Shown piece after piece: positions 17,387 through 26,990 of a stretch of 64,000 nt of DNA. Each line of letters begins with the position of its first letter. The stretch's first letter is position 1. The stretch is taken from assembly GCF_003003235.1 (NCBI RefSeq), contig NZ_PVUE01000018.1, positions 39,224-103,223 of the forward strand. Direction: 5' to 3'. A program made the translations under genes and the position numbers. The notes under the pieces were generated by a model. The model worked only from the letters and a program-made list of their open reading frames with translations. It did not search any database and had not been told where the DNA came from. This stretch comes from Antricoccus suffuscus (GTDB lineage: Bacteria > Actinomycetota > Actinomycetes > Mycobacteriales > Antricoccaceae).

Positions 17387-18028
17387 ATGCCGCTACGCAA
17401 AAGCCGGATAGAAGAGATCGGTGAAGAGAGTCGCCGCCGCATCATGGATGCCGCGGAGGAGTTGTTCGCAGAGAAAGGCTTTTCCCGAACGTCGTTCGTC
17501 GACGTGGCGGAGCGTTCTGGTATCAGCCGAGGGTCAATCCCCTGGCATTTCGCGAACAAGGACGGCTTGCTGATCGCGGTGGTGGAGCGTGCCGTGGATC
17601 AGTTAATGCCGCCTGGCTCAATCGCGGCTTCGGGCCCGGGTGGTGTGCGCGAGGTATTCGACCGACTCAAGGAGTGGATGCGGGGCCCGACCGCCGGCGT
17701 GCTCTACATGTTGCTTACCGAGGCTATTTCATCCGACAGCCCGGTGCACACTCATTATGTCGAGTTCTTCCGGACCCGGCGCAAGGCCGCCGGCTATGCG
17801 ATTAGCTCGGCCACCGGTTCTCCCCGCAGATCGAACGCCGACCGTGAGGCGCTCGACCTGCTGCTTACTGTGGTGAATGGGGCAGTCTTCGGGATCGGCT
17901 TGCAGTACCAGCTCGACCCGGCCCTCGATCTTGACGCATGCATGGAAACGCTGGCCAGGCTCACCGAGGCCGCACTCGGCATTGGCCCGATACCGGCGCC
18001 CAAGTCAGATCCGCAAGGCCACCGTTAA
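17387..18028 (+). CDS. TetR/AcrR family transcriptional regulator
   Basis: 213 residues from ATG at 17387, which has GAGGTG upstream; a TTG at 17357 would add ten residues. The DNA-binding region is textbook: RRRIMDAAEELFAEKGFSRTSFVDVAERSGISRGSIPWHFANKDGLL split over residues 15-65. The C-terminal ligand-binding part (YMLLTEAISSDSP, then LLTVVNGAVFGIGLQYQLDP) is not typed; in this context the ligand may be an acyl-CoA. An operator-like inverted repeat precedes it and related sites occur upstream of five other units in the block. A degraded paralogue lies at 32.9-33.4 kb. Confidence 0.92.
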   Translation: MPLRKSRIEEIGEESRRRIMDAAEELFAEKGFSRTSFVDVAERSGISRGSIPWHFANKDGLLIAVVERAVDQLMPPGSIAASGPGGVREVFDRLKEWMRGPTAGVLYMLLTEAISSDSPVHTHYVEFFRTRRKAAGYAISSATGSPRRSNADREALDLLLTVVNGAVFGIGLQYQLDPALDLDACMETLARLTEAALGIGPIPAPKSDPQGHR

Positions 18029-19503
18029 AGCGATCGCACGCGACCCGCTGACTAGGCGTTGGCCATCAGCGCTCCGGCCGAGGCAACTCCTCTTGGAGCA
18101 CTTGGAGACATACCTGACTAGGGCTCGCCTCGACTCGATCAACAGGCAGTGTCTTCCGGGTGGCCTACAACGGCCCGGCGCCTCGCTCAAAAAATCAAGT
18201 GGGCCGACTCGGCCGACTTTATCAATTTAGCCTTTTGGGCGCCGCGCGGAGTGGCCGAGAACTCCCCAAGCGGTCGATCTCTTGGCCGGCCGCGGCGTAC
18301 GGCAATGCTAGTAGCGCCGGTCAGGGTCGACGTCGTCGCGCAATATGGTACGTGCGAGCCCGTAATTTGAGCTTGACTTGGAGGGCGTCATCGAGCCCGT
18401 GGATTGTTTGCTCCGCGCACGGGTGTATTGGAATTCCAGAATTTCCCTGTCCTTCGCCGCGGCCGGCGCTGCCAGTCGGACAAGCGAAGAAGCGACGAGA
18501 CTGATGAACATCAGACTCTTCGCGATCGAGGGTGTAGTCGGGGTCTGAATGCGCCAGCGCGCAAGAGCCGGTTATCTGAACGGGGTCGCGGGATAACCGC
18601 CCTCGGCGTCGAGTAGGTAAGTGAGGGGCCGGCTCGGCTGCCAGTCCTCGATACCATCCCGGGCGAGCCAGATGCCAAGGCGCGGAGTTGGTCGAGAACC
18701 GCGGCGCCGCGGATAAGGCGCCGACCATGAACCGGATCCATGTGACGAGCGGCGATTTCGGTCGCGGCGGCGCCTGCTTCCGAAGCAACGCACTGGCCCT
18801 CTTCATACTCGGGTCTCTGATACCTGTCGACGTAGGTCGTCCTCGACCTGGCCGAGCACGACGAGCTCCAAAACCCAGCAAGACAACGGCCTCGCCGTCC
18901 CGTAGGGCGTTCATCAGGGCGAGGTCGCCGTGGTTGACGGTCTGCGCGGCCTCGAGTGCTGCCCGGAAGTAGCCCTCGGTGACTTCGTGAAGCCGCGACT
19001 GATGGACGGTCCCTACTGCGACGCCGACGCGTCTAGCCGCCGCCGTAGCATCGCCGAGCGTTGCCCGTATGAAACCCCGTTGCGAGGCGATATGCGTTCT
19101 GAGGGACGGGCTCGCGTCGTGCACGATTCGGGCCGAAGCCCACAACTGACGGTTCGGCTGTCGTTGCTCCGCAGACGTCAGCGTCGGCCATGTCTAGTGC
19201 AGGTTGTGGCCGCGAACCTCCGCAGTCGCGGTCCAGCGGTACCCGGCTGGCGCCCTCCCCGAGGACCACTGGGTTCCGATCTCCCGCGGCAGAGCGCGCA
19301 CGAACGTGGCCTCGCCGGCCATGTCGACGGGTGTATGCGCGATCCGCACGGCGATGCCGTCACCGACCCATGTTCATTCCATTCGAGCATTCGTTTGCTC
19401 GCCGCATCCGAGTGAGTTTGCCACCCGTAGTGGGCCGCGGTTTTGGCGGCCAAGCCCGGACGAGAGCTGCGCGGGACGGGTCGCGATGCGCCCGAGCCCG
19501 GTC
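18029..19503. other. 1.5-kb stretch without an intact gene
   Basis: Several overlapping long frames exist on both strands, as expected at this GC content, but none has a family pattern with a plausible start. The leftward frame 18321-19145 contains an orderly stretch (VHQSRLHEVTEGYFRAALEA, then NHGDLALMNALRDGEAVVLL) that looks formerly coding, followed by Arg/Pro-rich nonsense. I suspect a decayed gene on the minus strand but cannot name it. Confidence 0.4.
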
Positions 19504-19521
19504 CTATGATGATTGACATAG
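19504..19521. promoter_or_regulatory. Candidate TetR operator (site 3)
   Basis: CTATG-ATGATTGA-CATAG, 84 bp before the first permease gene. It overlaps the -35 hexamer of the promoter described at 19513. Confidence 0.58.
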
Positions 19522-19541
19522 TCTCTAACCGTGTGTAGGTT
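19513..19541 (+). promoter_or_regulatory. Sigma-70-type promoter of the second ABC operon
   Basis: TTGACA (19513-19518), a 17-bp spacer and TAGGTT (19536-19541), followed by the permease gene at 19605. The -35 lies inside the 18-bp inverted repeat, so a bound repressor would block polymerase. Confidence 0.5.
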
Positions 19542-19604
19542 CAGCCTTTGAGCGAGAGTGATGCCCTTCACTGACAGGTCATTGAGTTCTTTGGAGTTGA
19601 GCAA

Positions 19605-20555
19605 GTGCGCAGTAGGTTGAGCCACGTCGGCCGAAGGCTGGCCGGAGCCGTCGGCACCGTGCTACTGGTGTCGGTCGTGGTCTTCTTCTTGCTTCAGTTG
19701 GCACCTGGCAACGCCGCCGACATCGTCGTCGGCGAGGATGCAACGCCGCAGCAGCTTGACATCGCGCGGGCGCAGCTGGGACTGGATCGGCCTCTGATCG
19801 TGCAGTATCTGAACTGGCTCGGAGGCGTCGTCCATGGCGACTTCGGCGACTCGCTCTTCACGCGCCGCTCGGTCGCCACGGGCCTCTGGGAGGCCGCGCC
19901 GGCTACTCTCTCCATAACGCTGCTCGCCCTGCTTCTCGCTGCCGTATTCGGCGTCGCGGCAGGGGCGGCCGCCGGACTCGGTCGCGAGACGTGGGTGGAT
20001 CGGGTCGTCTCACTCTTGGCGACCTTGGGCATCGCAATGCCGAGCTTCTGGGTTGGGCTCGTGCTCGTCTCCCTGTTTGCCTTCAAGTTGAAGTGGTTCC
20101 CTGCCACCGGCTACGCTCCGATCTCAGACGGTATCGGGCCCTGGCTCAGCCATATCGTGCTGCCCTGCGTGGCCTTGGCGCTCGCGCTGAGCGCCGAGGT
20201 CGCACGCCAGGCGCGCGGCGGTGTAGTTGACGTTATGGCGAAGCCGTACATGCTCGCGGCGCGTGCACGCGGTGCGAACGGGGGCTGGCTGGTGCGTCGC
20301 CACGTGTTGCGCAATGCGGCGATTCCGGTAGTCACGGTCTTCGGCCTGCAGGCCGCGACCTTGCTCGGCGGTGTCGTGGTCGTCGAGCAGGTGTTCGCCA
20401 TCCCCGGCCTCGGCTCGGTCGCCATCGCGGCCGTCCTGCGCCACGACTACCCAGTGGTCCAGGCATACGTCCTCATGGTCGCCGTAGTGGTGGTCGTGAT
20501 CAACCTAATTGTCGACACGTCCTACGGCTGGATCAACCCGAAGGTGCGGCGATGA
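19605..20555 (+). CDS. ABC importer permease, DppB-like (second system)
   Basis: 316 residues from GTG at 19605 with GGAG nine bases upstream. First helix VGTVLLVSVVVFFLLQL, then the family stretch PGNAADIVVGEDATPQQ and LGLDRPLIVQYLNWLGG. The cytoplasmic loop AARARGANGGWLVRRHVLRNA is the ATPase contact. It heads a five-gene rightward operon with ATGA or GTGA overlaps between permeases and ATPases. Confidence 0.93.
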   Translation: MRSRLSHVGRRLAGAVGTVLLVSVVVFFLLQLAPGNAADIVVGEDATPQQLDIARAQLGLDRPLIVQYLNWLGGVVHGDFGDSLFTRRSVATGLWEAAPATLSITLLALLLAAVFGVAAGAAAGLGRETWVDRVVSLLATLGIAMPSFWVGLVLVSLFAFKLKWFPATGYAPISDGIGPWLSHIVLPCVALALALSAEVARQARGGVVDVMAKPYMLAARARGANGGWLVRRHVLRNAAIPVVTVFGLQAATLLGGVVVVEQVFAIPGLGSVAIAAVLRHDYPVVQAYVLMVAVVVVVINLIVDTSYGWINPKVRR

Positions 20556-21430
20556 CCGCGATCTCGGCACCGTTGAGGCGGCCAGGCCATTGGATCAGGA
20601 TGCCCGTGACCCTGCGCAGGATCCTGCATCATCGTGCGGGCAGATTCTGCTTCGTCTTCCTGACTCTGCTCGTGTTGGTGGCGATCTTCGCACCTATGGT
20701 GGCGCCTCAGGACCCGTACGCCCAAGATCTGGTCTCCGCGATGCAAGGTCCGTCCTCGAAGCACTGGCTCGGCACCGACTACCTCGGGCGAGACGTGCTG
20801 AGCAGGCTCGTCTATGCCACTCGGATCGCAGTGAACGCTCCGATCGTCGCGGTTGGGCTCGCCGTGGTGCTGGGGCTGCCATCCGGTCTGTACGCCGGCT
20901 ATCGGCGTGGACGAGTCGCCGATCTGATGGGCCGCGTCGCTGATGCACTCTTGAGCATCCCGCCGATCGTCGCAGCGATCGCGATCGTCGCAGCGGTGGG
21001 ATCCGGGCTGACGACCACAATGCTCGCGATTGGCTTGGTATTTGCGCCGCGCTTGTTTCGGATCGTGCGCGGCGCCACACTGAACGTGGCCGAGGAGGGG
21101 TATGTCGACGCGGCGGAATCCATCGGCTCCTCGACCGCCCGTGTCGTCTGGGTGCACTGCTTGCCCAACGTGCTCGCCCCACTGCTGGTGCAAATCAGTT
21201 TGATGATGGGCTTCGCCCTGTTAGCGGAGGCGAGCCTGAGCTTTCTCGGCTTGGGCGTACAGCTGCCGCAGGCGAGTTGGGGATCCATGCTCAAGACTGC
21301 TGCGGAAAGCCAGTTCCAGGCTCCTTTCGCCGTTTTGCCTACGGGCCTATGCCTGACGGTGACCATCCTTGTGCTGAACACCTTCGGTGACGTGATACGT
21401 GACGTGACAGCAGATCGGAAGGAGGCATGA
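20552..21430 (+). CDS. ABC importer permease, DppC-like (second system)
   Basis: 292 residues, ATG overlapping the preceding TGA. The N-terminal helix FCFVFLTLLVLVAIFAPMVA is followed by GTDYLGRDVLSRLVYATR. The EAA-type loop is DAAESIGSSTARVVWVHCLPN. Partner of the DppB-like permease directly upstream. Confidence 0.93.
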   Translation: MTAISAPLRRPGHWIRMPVTLRRILHHRAGRFCFVFLTLLVLVAIFAPMVAPQDPYAQDLVSAMQGPSSKHWLGTDYLGRDVLSRLVYATRIAVNAPIVAVGLAVVLGLPSGLYAGYRRGRVADLMGRVADALLSIPPIVAAIAIVAAVGSGLTTTMLAIGLVFAPRLFRIVRGATLNVAEEGYVDAAESIGSSTARVVWVHCLPNVLAPLLVQISLMMGFALLAEASLSFLGLGVQLPQASWGSMLKTAAESQFQAPFAVLPTGLCLTVTILVLNTFGDVIRDVTADRKEA

Positions 21431-22449
21431 CCGTGAAGAGCCCAGCGCTAATACAGACCGACACGGTCCTAGCCGTCGACCAACTACGCCTCGACCTCTC
21501 CGGCCCCTCCGAGCAGCTGGAACTTGTCCAGGACGTCAGCTTCGAGGTGAGGGCGGGGGAGACGGTCGCTCTGATCGGCGAGTCCGGGTGCGGGAAGTCA
21601 CTAACGGCTTTGGCGATCCTCGGTCTCCTGCCCCAGGCGGTGCGCATCGCGGGCGGCTCAGTCGTACTGGCAGGCGAGGACATCACCAGGGCATCGTCGA
21701 CGCGGCTGTCGGCACTGCGCGGCTCAGTCGTGGGAGCGGTCTTTCAGGACCCGATGTCGAGCCTGGACCCGACCATGACGGTCGGCGACCAGATCGCGGA
21801 ATCGCGCCGCCTGCACCTAGGCGAGTCGCGCAAAACCGCCGGCGAGCGGGCGGTCGAGTTGCTGGACCTGGTGGGAATCTCAAACCCGCGCGCTCGTGCC
21901 GCGTCCTTCCCGTTCCAATTCAGCGGTGGTATGCAGCAGCGGGCGTTGATCGCCGCTGCGGTCGCCTGCGAGCCCCGGCTGCTGATCGCCGACGAACCGA
22001 CTACGGCTCTCGACGTCACCGTGCAGGCCGAGATCCTGGAACTGCTGGAAGACCTGCTAGGACGCACCAAAATGGCGTTGCTGTTGGTGACCCATGACCT
22101 GGGTGTCGTAGCCGGTGTGGCCGACCGTGTCGTCGTCATGTACGCCGGACAGGCCGCCGAGCAAGCGCCCACCGACGAACTGTTCGCATCGCCGGCGCAT
22201 CCCTACACGCGCGCCCTGCTGTCGTCGGTGCCGCAGGTCGGCCGAACCCGCCAGCCGCTCCCTGTGATCGGGGGCCGGGTGCCTCCTGCGGGCGTCTTCC
22301 CGGATGGGTGTCGATTCCAAGACCGCTGCGCCCACGTCGTCCCCGGCGTGTGCACGGTGGGGCCCATCGAAATCCGCCACGTCGCTGTGGAACACGAAAG
22401 CCGCTGCGTCCACGCGAGCGCCCAGTTTGGATCGGAGCCTTCACTGTGA
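21427..22449 (+). CDS. Oligopeptide-type ABC ATPase, DppD-like (second system)
   Basis: 340 residues, ATGA overlap with the permease. Walker A is GESGCGKS near residue 56, signature QFSGGMQQR, Walker B LLIADEPTTALDV, and the C-terminal oligo/dipeptide transporter region with Cys residues (GCRFQDRCAHVVPGVC). Its stop overlaps the start of the second ATPase as GTGA. Confidence 0.93.
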   Translation: MTVKSPALIQTDTVLAVDQLRLDLSGPSEQLELVQDVSFEVRAGETVALIGESGCGKSLTALAILGLLPQAVRIAGGSVVLAGEDITRASSTRLSALRGSVVGAVFQDPMSSLDPTMTVGDQIAESRRLHLGESRKTAGERAVELLDLVGISNPRARAASFPFQFSGGMQQRALIAAAVACEPRLLIADEPTTALDVTVQAEILELLEDLLGRTKMALLLVTHDLGVVAGVADRVVVMYAGQAAEQAPTDELFASPAHPYTRALLSSVPQVGRTRQPLPVIGGRVPPAGVFPDGCRFQDRCAHVVPGVCTVGPIEIRHVAVEHESRCVHASAQFGSEPSL

Positions 22450-23456
22450 ACGAGGTTGTGGAAAGTCCGCTGCTCACGGCCGCGGCGCTGACCAAATCTT
22501 TCCGGGCCGGGCGCAATTCGCGGGGCACTGCACGCCGTTATGTGCGAGCCGTCGACTCCGTGTCGCTGGAGGTGGGCAAAGGCGAGACGATCGGCATTGT
22601 CGGCGAGTCCGGGTCGGGTAAGTCCACGCTCGGCCGACTGCTGACGCGACTGTTGCCGATCGACAGTGGGTCCCTGCTCTTCGAGGGAGCGGACGTGTCC
22701 GATCTCAAGCGCGCTCAGCTGCGATCATTCCGCCGCAGCGTGCAGATGATCCACCAAAACCCCTACGGCTCATTGGATCCTACCAAGACCGCCGCACACG
22801 CAATGACGGAGCCGTTGCTGGTGCACAACATCGCCAAGAAGTCCGGTCTGGTAGGACGTGCTGAGGAACTCGCCGAGCGGGTCGCGCTCGACCCGCGCCT
22901 GGTGCAGCGGCGCCCCGACCAATTGTCCGGCGGCCAGCGGCAGCGGGTCGCGATCGCACGCTCCCTCTCGCTGGGCCCGGCTGTACTGCTGGCGGACGAG
23001 CCGACCTCCGCACTCGACCTGAGCACGCGGTCGGAGATTCTCAACTTGCTGCTCAAGCTACAGCTAGAGGAGGGGTTGGCGATTGTGCTGATCTCGCACG
23101 ACTTCGCCACGGTGAGCCACCTCTCCCATTACATTGCCGTGATGTACCTCGGCCGAATCGTGGAGCAGGGCCCGGCTGATCGGATTGCGTCGTCATGCCT
23201 GCACCCCTACACCGAGGCGCTGCTGTCAGCCGTTCCGGTCGCGGACCCGGCTGTGCAGCGCACCCGGCAGCGCATCGTGCTGCGGGGGGAGATCCCGAGC
23301 CCGGACGCCATCCCTGAGGGCTGCCGGTTCCGGCTGCGGTGCCCGAAAGCTATGGCCGAGTGCGCCACTGTGGACCCACCTCTGCTGCAGATCGGCGGCG
23401 GCCACCAGGTCGCCTGCCTACTGCACACCGGCGTGCAGACGGGAGGCATTCCATAG
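22446..23456 (+). CDS. Oligopeptide-type ABC ATPase, DppF-like (second system)
   Basis: 336 residues from GTG at 22446, chosen because it overlaps the upstream TGA (GTGA) and places the ABC domain at the usual distance. Walker A GESGSGKS near residue 62, HQNPYGSLDPTKT Q-loop region, signature LSGGQRQR, Walker B LLADEPTSALD, and a C-terminal Cys cluster (EGCRFRLRCPKAMAEC). It forms the heterodimeric motor with the preceding ATPase. Confidence 0.93.
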   Translation: MNEVVESPLLTAAALTKSFRAGRNSRGTARRYVRAVDSVSLEVGKGETIGIVGESGSGKSTLGRLLTRLLPIDSGSLLFEGADVSDLKRAQLRSFRRSVQMIHQNPYGSLDPTKTAAHAMTEPLLVHNIAKKSGLVGRAEELAERVALDPRLVQRRPDQLSGGQRQRVAIARSLSLGPAVLLADEPTSALDLSTRSEILNLLLKLQLEEGLAIVLISHDFATVSHLSHYIAVMYLGRIVEQGPADRIASSCLHPYTEALLSAVPVADPAVQRTRQRIVLRGEIPSPDAIPEGCRFRLRCPKAMAECATVDPPLLQIGGGHQVACLLHTGVQTGGIP

Positions 23457-23623
23457 CGACCCGCATTCAGGAAGCCACGTCGGTAAGTCACGACGCTCGA
23501 TCGAGCGCTGATCCAGCGCCCACCCTATTCCCCTATTCCACTGATCAGGCGGTCGTCCGGATCGGACGCTGCCCCTTGCGCATAAGACCTCCTCAAATGA
23601 AGCACCAAGTGATAGGAAATCCA

Positions 23624-25129
23624 TTGAGACGAGTAATTTTGTGTCTGCTGGTCGCTGCCCTAGTCGGATCCCTCACCGCGTGTGGCAGCGACGACAAGAA
23701 AGACGGCACCTCTTCGGTGGCGCCCGGCACCGGCAAGACCGTGCGCTGGGGCACCTCGACCCTCCCGACGACCTTCGACCCGGCCACGGTGGGCTCCGCG
23801 ACACACATCGTGTACTTCGGTCTGATCTACGACACGCTTATCCACACGGATACCAACGGCGTCCTGACGCCGATGCTGGCGACCGACTGGAAGCTCTCGT
23901 CCGACGGAATGTCTCTGGACATGACGCTGCGTGACGGGGTGAAGTTCCAGGACGGATCAACCTTCGACGCCAAGGCCGCGGTGTCAAACTTTGACTACAT
24001 GAGGAGCGACAAGAGTCTGGTCGCCAACTCGCTCGCAATGGTGAAGTCGGTCGAGGCGACAGGTCCGCTGGCGCTCAAGTTCATGATGAGCCGACCCGGC
24101 GGTGACCTGCCAGGCTTGCTGGCAGGCCTGGCCGGGATGATGTCGAGCCCCGCCAGCTTGGCCGCCGGCACCAACGCCACGAAGCCCGTCGGCGCGGGCC
24201 CGTTCAAGATCGGCACCATTAGCAACGCCAAGGTGACCTTCACCTACTGGGACGGCTACTGGAACGCCAAGGACATCGTCCCGCGGTCTGTCGAGGTGAG
24301 CTTCATCGCCGACGACGCTGCTCGCTTGAATGCGTTGAAGTCCGGCCAGCTCGACATCGCGATCTCGCGTGCAAGCCAGATCCCCGAGGCAGAGGCCGCC
24401 GGCCTGGAGCACTTCGAGATCCCCGCGGCCACGGCATACGCCGTCCAGCTCAACGCGACCCAGCCGGGACTGGACAATCCGGATGTGCGCCGAGCCATCT
24501 CGATGGCGATTGACCGTGAGGGCATCAACAAGACGCTGGGCAACGGCATCTGCTCGATCACTGCGCAGCCGTACAACGACAAGTACTGGGCCCACGACAA
24601 GACCATCGATGAGAAGCCCTACCTCAAGCACGACGTCGCTGCAGCGAAGGCACTTGTGGCTAAGAACGCCCCGGATCTGTCGCTGACGATCCTGGCTCCG
24701 AACATCACCGTGTACCAGCATCTGGCCGAGGTGGTGCAGGGTGACCTGTCCAAGATCGGTATCAGTGCCAAGGTGAATGCCATCGACTACGTGGACCTGA
24801 CTACTCGTTCACTCAAGGGGGACTACCAGATGGTCGTCACGCTCACCACACCAGGTTCCCCAGACCCTGCCTCGTGGGAGTCGAAGTACTTCAAACTCAG
24901 CCCGGTGTCGGACGTGTACCTCGACCCAAAGATCCCGGAATACCTCGCGGAGTCTTATCTCAGCGCGGACCCAAAGCTACGCGCGACGGCCATCGGCAAA
25001 GCCACGAACGCGGCGCTGGAGGCGGGCACCAACCAGATCACCATCTGTGTGCCGCCGAACACCTGGCTGGGTGCAGCTGGTCTGACGGGGTTCGCGTCCA
25101 ACGATCCCCGCCACGTGCTGGTGAAGTGA
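23624..25129 (+). CDS. Oligopeptide-type ABC solute-binding lipoprotein (second system)
   Basis: 501 residues from TTG at 23624, preceded by ATAGGAAAT. The start yields a standard lipoprotein signal (MRRVILCLLVAALVGSLTAC with lipobox LTAC). An ATG at 23597 would add nine residues without a ribosome binding site. The body matches SBP_bac_5: TTFDPATVGSATHIVYFGLIYD, LRDGVKFQDGSTFDAKAAV and NPDVRRAISMAIDREGI. It is the last gene of the operon, 167 bp after the second ATPase. The final stretch contains a Cys (ITICVPPNTWLG) that is unusual but not diagnostic. Confidence 0.9.
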   Translation: MRRVILCLLVAALVGSLTACGSDDKKDGTSSVAPGTGKTVRWGTSTLPTTFDPATVGSATHIVYFGLIYDTLIHTDTNGVLTPMLATDWKLSSDGMSLDMTLRDGVKFQDGSTFDAKAAVSNFDYMRSDKSLVANSLAMVKSVEATGPLALKFMMSRPGGDLPGLLAGLAGMMSSPASLAAGTNATKPVGAGPFKIGTISNAKVTFTYWDGYWNAKDIVPRSVEVSFIADDAARLNALKSGQLDIAISRASQIPEAEAAGLEHFEIPAATAYAVQLNATQPGLDNPDVRRAISMAIDREGINKTLGNGICSITAQPYNDKYWAHDKTIDEKPYLKHDVAAAKALVAKNAPDLSLTILAPNITVYQHLAEVVQGDLSKIGISAKVNAIDYVDLTTRSLKGDYQMVVTLTTPGSPDPASWESKYFKLSPVSDVYLDPKIPEYLAESYLSADPKLRATAIGKATNAALEAGTNQITICVPPNTWLGAAGLTGFASNDPRHVLVK

Positions 25130-25169
25130 TCGAGGTCGACGACTGAGCAGTCGGTAAGTCTTCCCAAGT

Positions 25170-25187
25170 CTGTGCTAACTGCCATAG
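25170..25187. promoter_or_regulatory. Candidate TetR operator (site 4)
   Basis: CTGTG-CTAACTGC-CATAG, one base off the CTATG half-site and with the same 8-bp spacer, 61 bp before the SDR gene that heads the long catabolic operon. Confidence 0.45.
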
Positions 25188-25248
25188 ACTTGGCCAGATG
25201 GCGCGGATAGTGCATTCTGCCAAACACTAAAAACAGGAGTGGGTGTAA

Positions 25249-26097
25249 GTGGAACAGCTCAACGGCCGCACGGCCTTCATCACGGGTGGGGCGCGCGGTA
25301 TCGGACTCGGCATAGCTCGAGCCTTGGCCAAAGAGGGCGTGAAGCTCGCTCTTGTCGATCTCGACGCTGCCGCGCTGGACGCGGCCAGAGAGGAACTGTC
25401 GGCGCTGGTGCCGACAGAGGTCTTCATTCTCGACGTTCGCGACCGGCAGCGGTTTGCGGAGCTCGCCGATGAGGTGGAGAGCAAACTCGGGCCTGTCTCG
25501 CTGGTGTTCAACAACGCCGGCGTCGCCGGCGGTGAGTCGACGTCCAAGATGACCTACGAGACGTGGGACTGGATGATCGACATCAACCTCAACGGCGTCG
25601 TCAACGGAGTCCAGACCTTCATGCCGCGCATGATCGAGCGCGGGGACGGCGGCCACATCGTCAACACCTCCTCCGGCGCGGGGCTCGTCGTGATCGGCGC
25701 GGGCGTCATGTACAGCGCCACCAAGTTCGCTGTGGTCGGCATGTCCGAAGCCCTTTGGCACGGGCTGAAGAAGTTCAACATCGGGGTCAGCGTTCTCTGT
25801 CCCGGCTACGTCGCCACGGGCATCGTCGACAACTCGGTCGCGATCCGCGCCGAGGGCAAAGGCGACCCGATCAACAAGACCGATGAGCGCCGCGAACGTT
25901 CCCGGCACCAGCTGTCCGGCGGTGCCTCGCCCGACTTCGTGGGGGACCTCGTGATCGACGCGATCAAGGGCGAACACCTCTACATCTACACCGACCACAT
26001 GATCGAGCAGCCGTTGCTCGACCGGCACAAGGTCCTGATGAGCGCGTTCGAGCCACTCAACGCCCGCCTGGCCCTGGAGCAGGCGGCACAGACATGA
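25249..26097 (+). CDS. Short-chain dehydrogenase/reductase
   Basis: 282 residues from GTG at 25249 with AGGAG upstream. Rossmann motif TGGARGIG at 13-20, NNAG near 90, catalytic Ser in NTSSGAG and YSATK (Tyr/Lys) near 160. The enzyme oxidises or reduces a hydroxyl/keto group with NAD(P)(H). The C-terminal extension (HMIEQPLLDRHKVLMSAFEP) is longer than in minimal SDRs. It overlaps the first of three crotonase genes by ATGA, so it should act in the same degradation pathway. Site 4 is just upstream. Confidence 0.9.
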   Translation: MEQLNGRTAFITGGARGIGLGIARALAKEGVKLALVDLDAAALDAAREELSALVPTEVFILDVRDRQRFAELADEVESKLGPVSLVFNNAGVAGGESTSKMTYETWDWMIDINLNGVVNGVQTFMPRMIERGDGGHIVNTSSGAGLVVIGAGVMYSATKFAVVGMSEALWHGLKKFNIGVSVLCPGYVATGIVDNSVAIRAEGKGDPINKTDERRERSRHQLSGGASPDFVGDLVIDAIKGEHLYIYTDHMIEQPLLDRHKVLMSAFEPLNARLALEQAAQT

Positions 26098-26990
26098 GCG
26101 ACTTCGAGTTCATCCGCTACGAGGTGCCGGCGCCCAAGGTCGCCCGCATCGTGCTCGCCCGGCCCGAGAAGCGCAACGCCCAGAGCTACCACCTGCTGTA
26201 CGAGCTCAACGCGGCCTTCGACAAAGCGGCTCAGGACGACGCGATCAGCGTCATCATCCTGGCGGCCGACGGCTCCGACTTCTCGTCAGGTCACGACCTC
26301 AAGGACACCCGCCGGATGCAGGCGTTCGTGGACTTCGACACTGTCGGCACCTGGTGCGGCTTCGGCTGCGCCGGCGCCGAAGGCCCGGTGGCCGTCGAGC
26401 AGGAAGTCTACCTCGGCCTCTCCGAGCGGTGGCGCAACATCGCCAAGCCGACGATCGCCGAGGTGCAAGGAAAGTGTATCGCCGGCGGCCTGATGCTGGC
26501 CTGGCCGATGGACCTCATCGTCGCTGGGGAGAGCGCCATCTTCCGCAACAACACCATCGAGATGGGCGTCTCGGGCACCGAGTTCTTCCACGAGCCGTGG
26601 GAGCTGGGCACCCGCAAGGCCAAGGAGTTCATGTTCACGGCCATGGAGCTGTCCGCCGCTGAGGCGGCCCAGCACGGCATGGTCAACCGGGTCGTCCCCG
26701 ACGCCGAACTCATGGAGTACACCCTGGCGCTGGCGGAGCGGATCGCCCGGATGCAGCTGTTCGCGCTCAAGCTGGCCAAGGGGGCCGTCAACGCCGCACA
26801 GGACCGGATGGGCCGTAAAGACTCGCTGGCGATCGGGTTCGCCCACCACCAACTCACCCACGCGCACAACCGTGAACTGTTCGGCTACGGCATCGACCCG
26901 TCCTTCATGGACAAGCTCGGCTATGCGCGCGCATCGGTCCAGCCCGGCGACGGGTCCGAGCAGGCAGCAACCGAAGGAGCACAGGCATGA
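26094..26990 (+). CDS. Crotonase family protein, first of an adjacent paralogous pair
   Basis: 298 residues, ATG overlapping the SDR stop. Oxyanion-hole motifs are SSGHDL near 64 and GKCIAGGLMLAWPMDLIVAG near 128. A distinctive insert, FVDFDTVGTWCGFGCAGAEG, precedes the region LSERWRNIAKPTIA, and both are shared with the next gene. The classical catalytic glutamates are not conserved (Met and Thr at those positions), but a Glu lies two residues after the second (IEMG). This suggests non-hydratase chemistry such as ring opening, hydrolysis or isomerisation. It is strongly similar to the next gene over its full length and may form a heteromer with it. Confidence 0.86.
   Translation: MSDFEFIRYEVPAPKVARIVLARPEKRNAQSYHLLYELNAAFDKAAQDDAISVIILAADGSDFSSGHDLKDTRRMQAFVDFDTVGTWCGFGCAGAEGPVAVEQEVYLGLSERWRNIAKPTIAEVQGKCIAGGLMLAWPMDLIVAGESAIFRNNTIEMGVSGTEFFHEPWELGTRKAKEFMFTAMELSAAEAAQHGMVNRVVPDAELMEYTLALAERIARMQLFALKLAKGAVNAAQDRMGRKDSLAIGFAHHQLTHAHNRELFGYGIDPSFMDKLGYARASVQPGDGSEQAATEGAQA

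Noticed and set aside
20522..21193. Leftward frames opposite the second DppC-like permease
   Set aside because: His/Arg/Gln-rich antisense products without homology; the permease is certain.
24955..26028. Long leftward frame opposite the binding protein and SDR genes
   Set aside because: Composition (Asp/Val/His-rich) is that of antisense codons; both sense genes have clear motifs.
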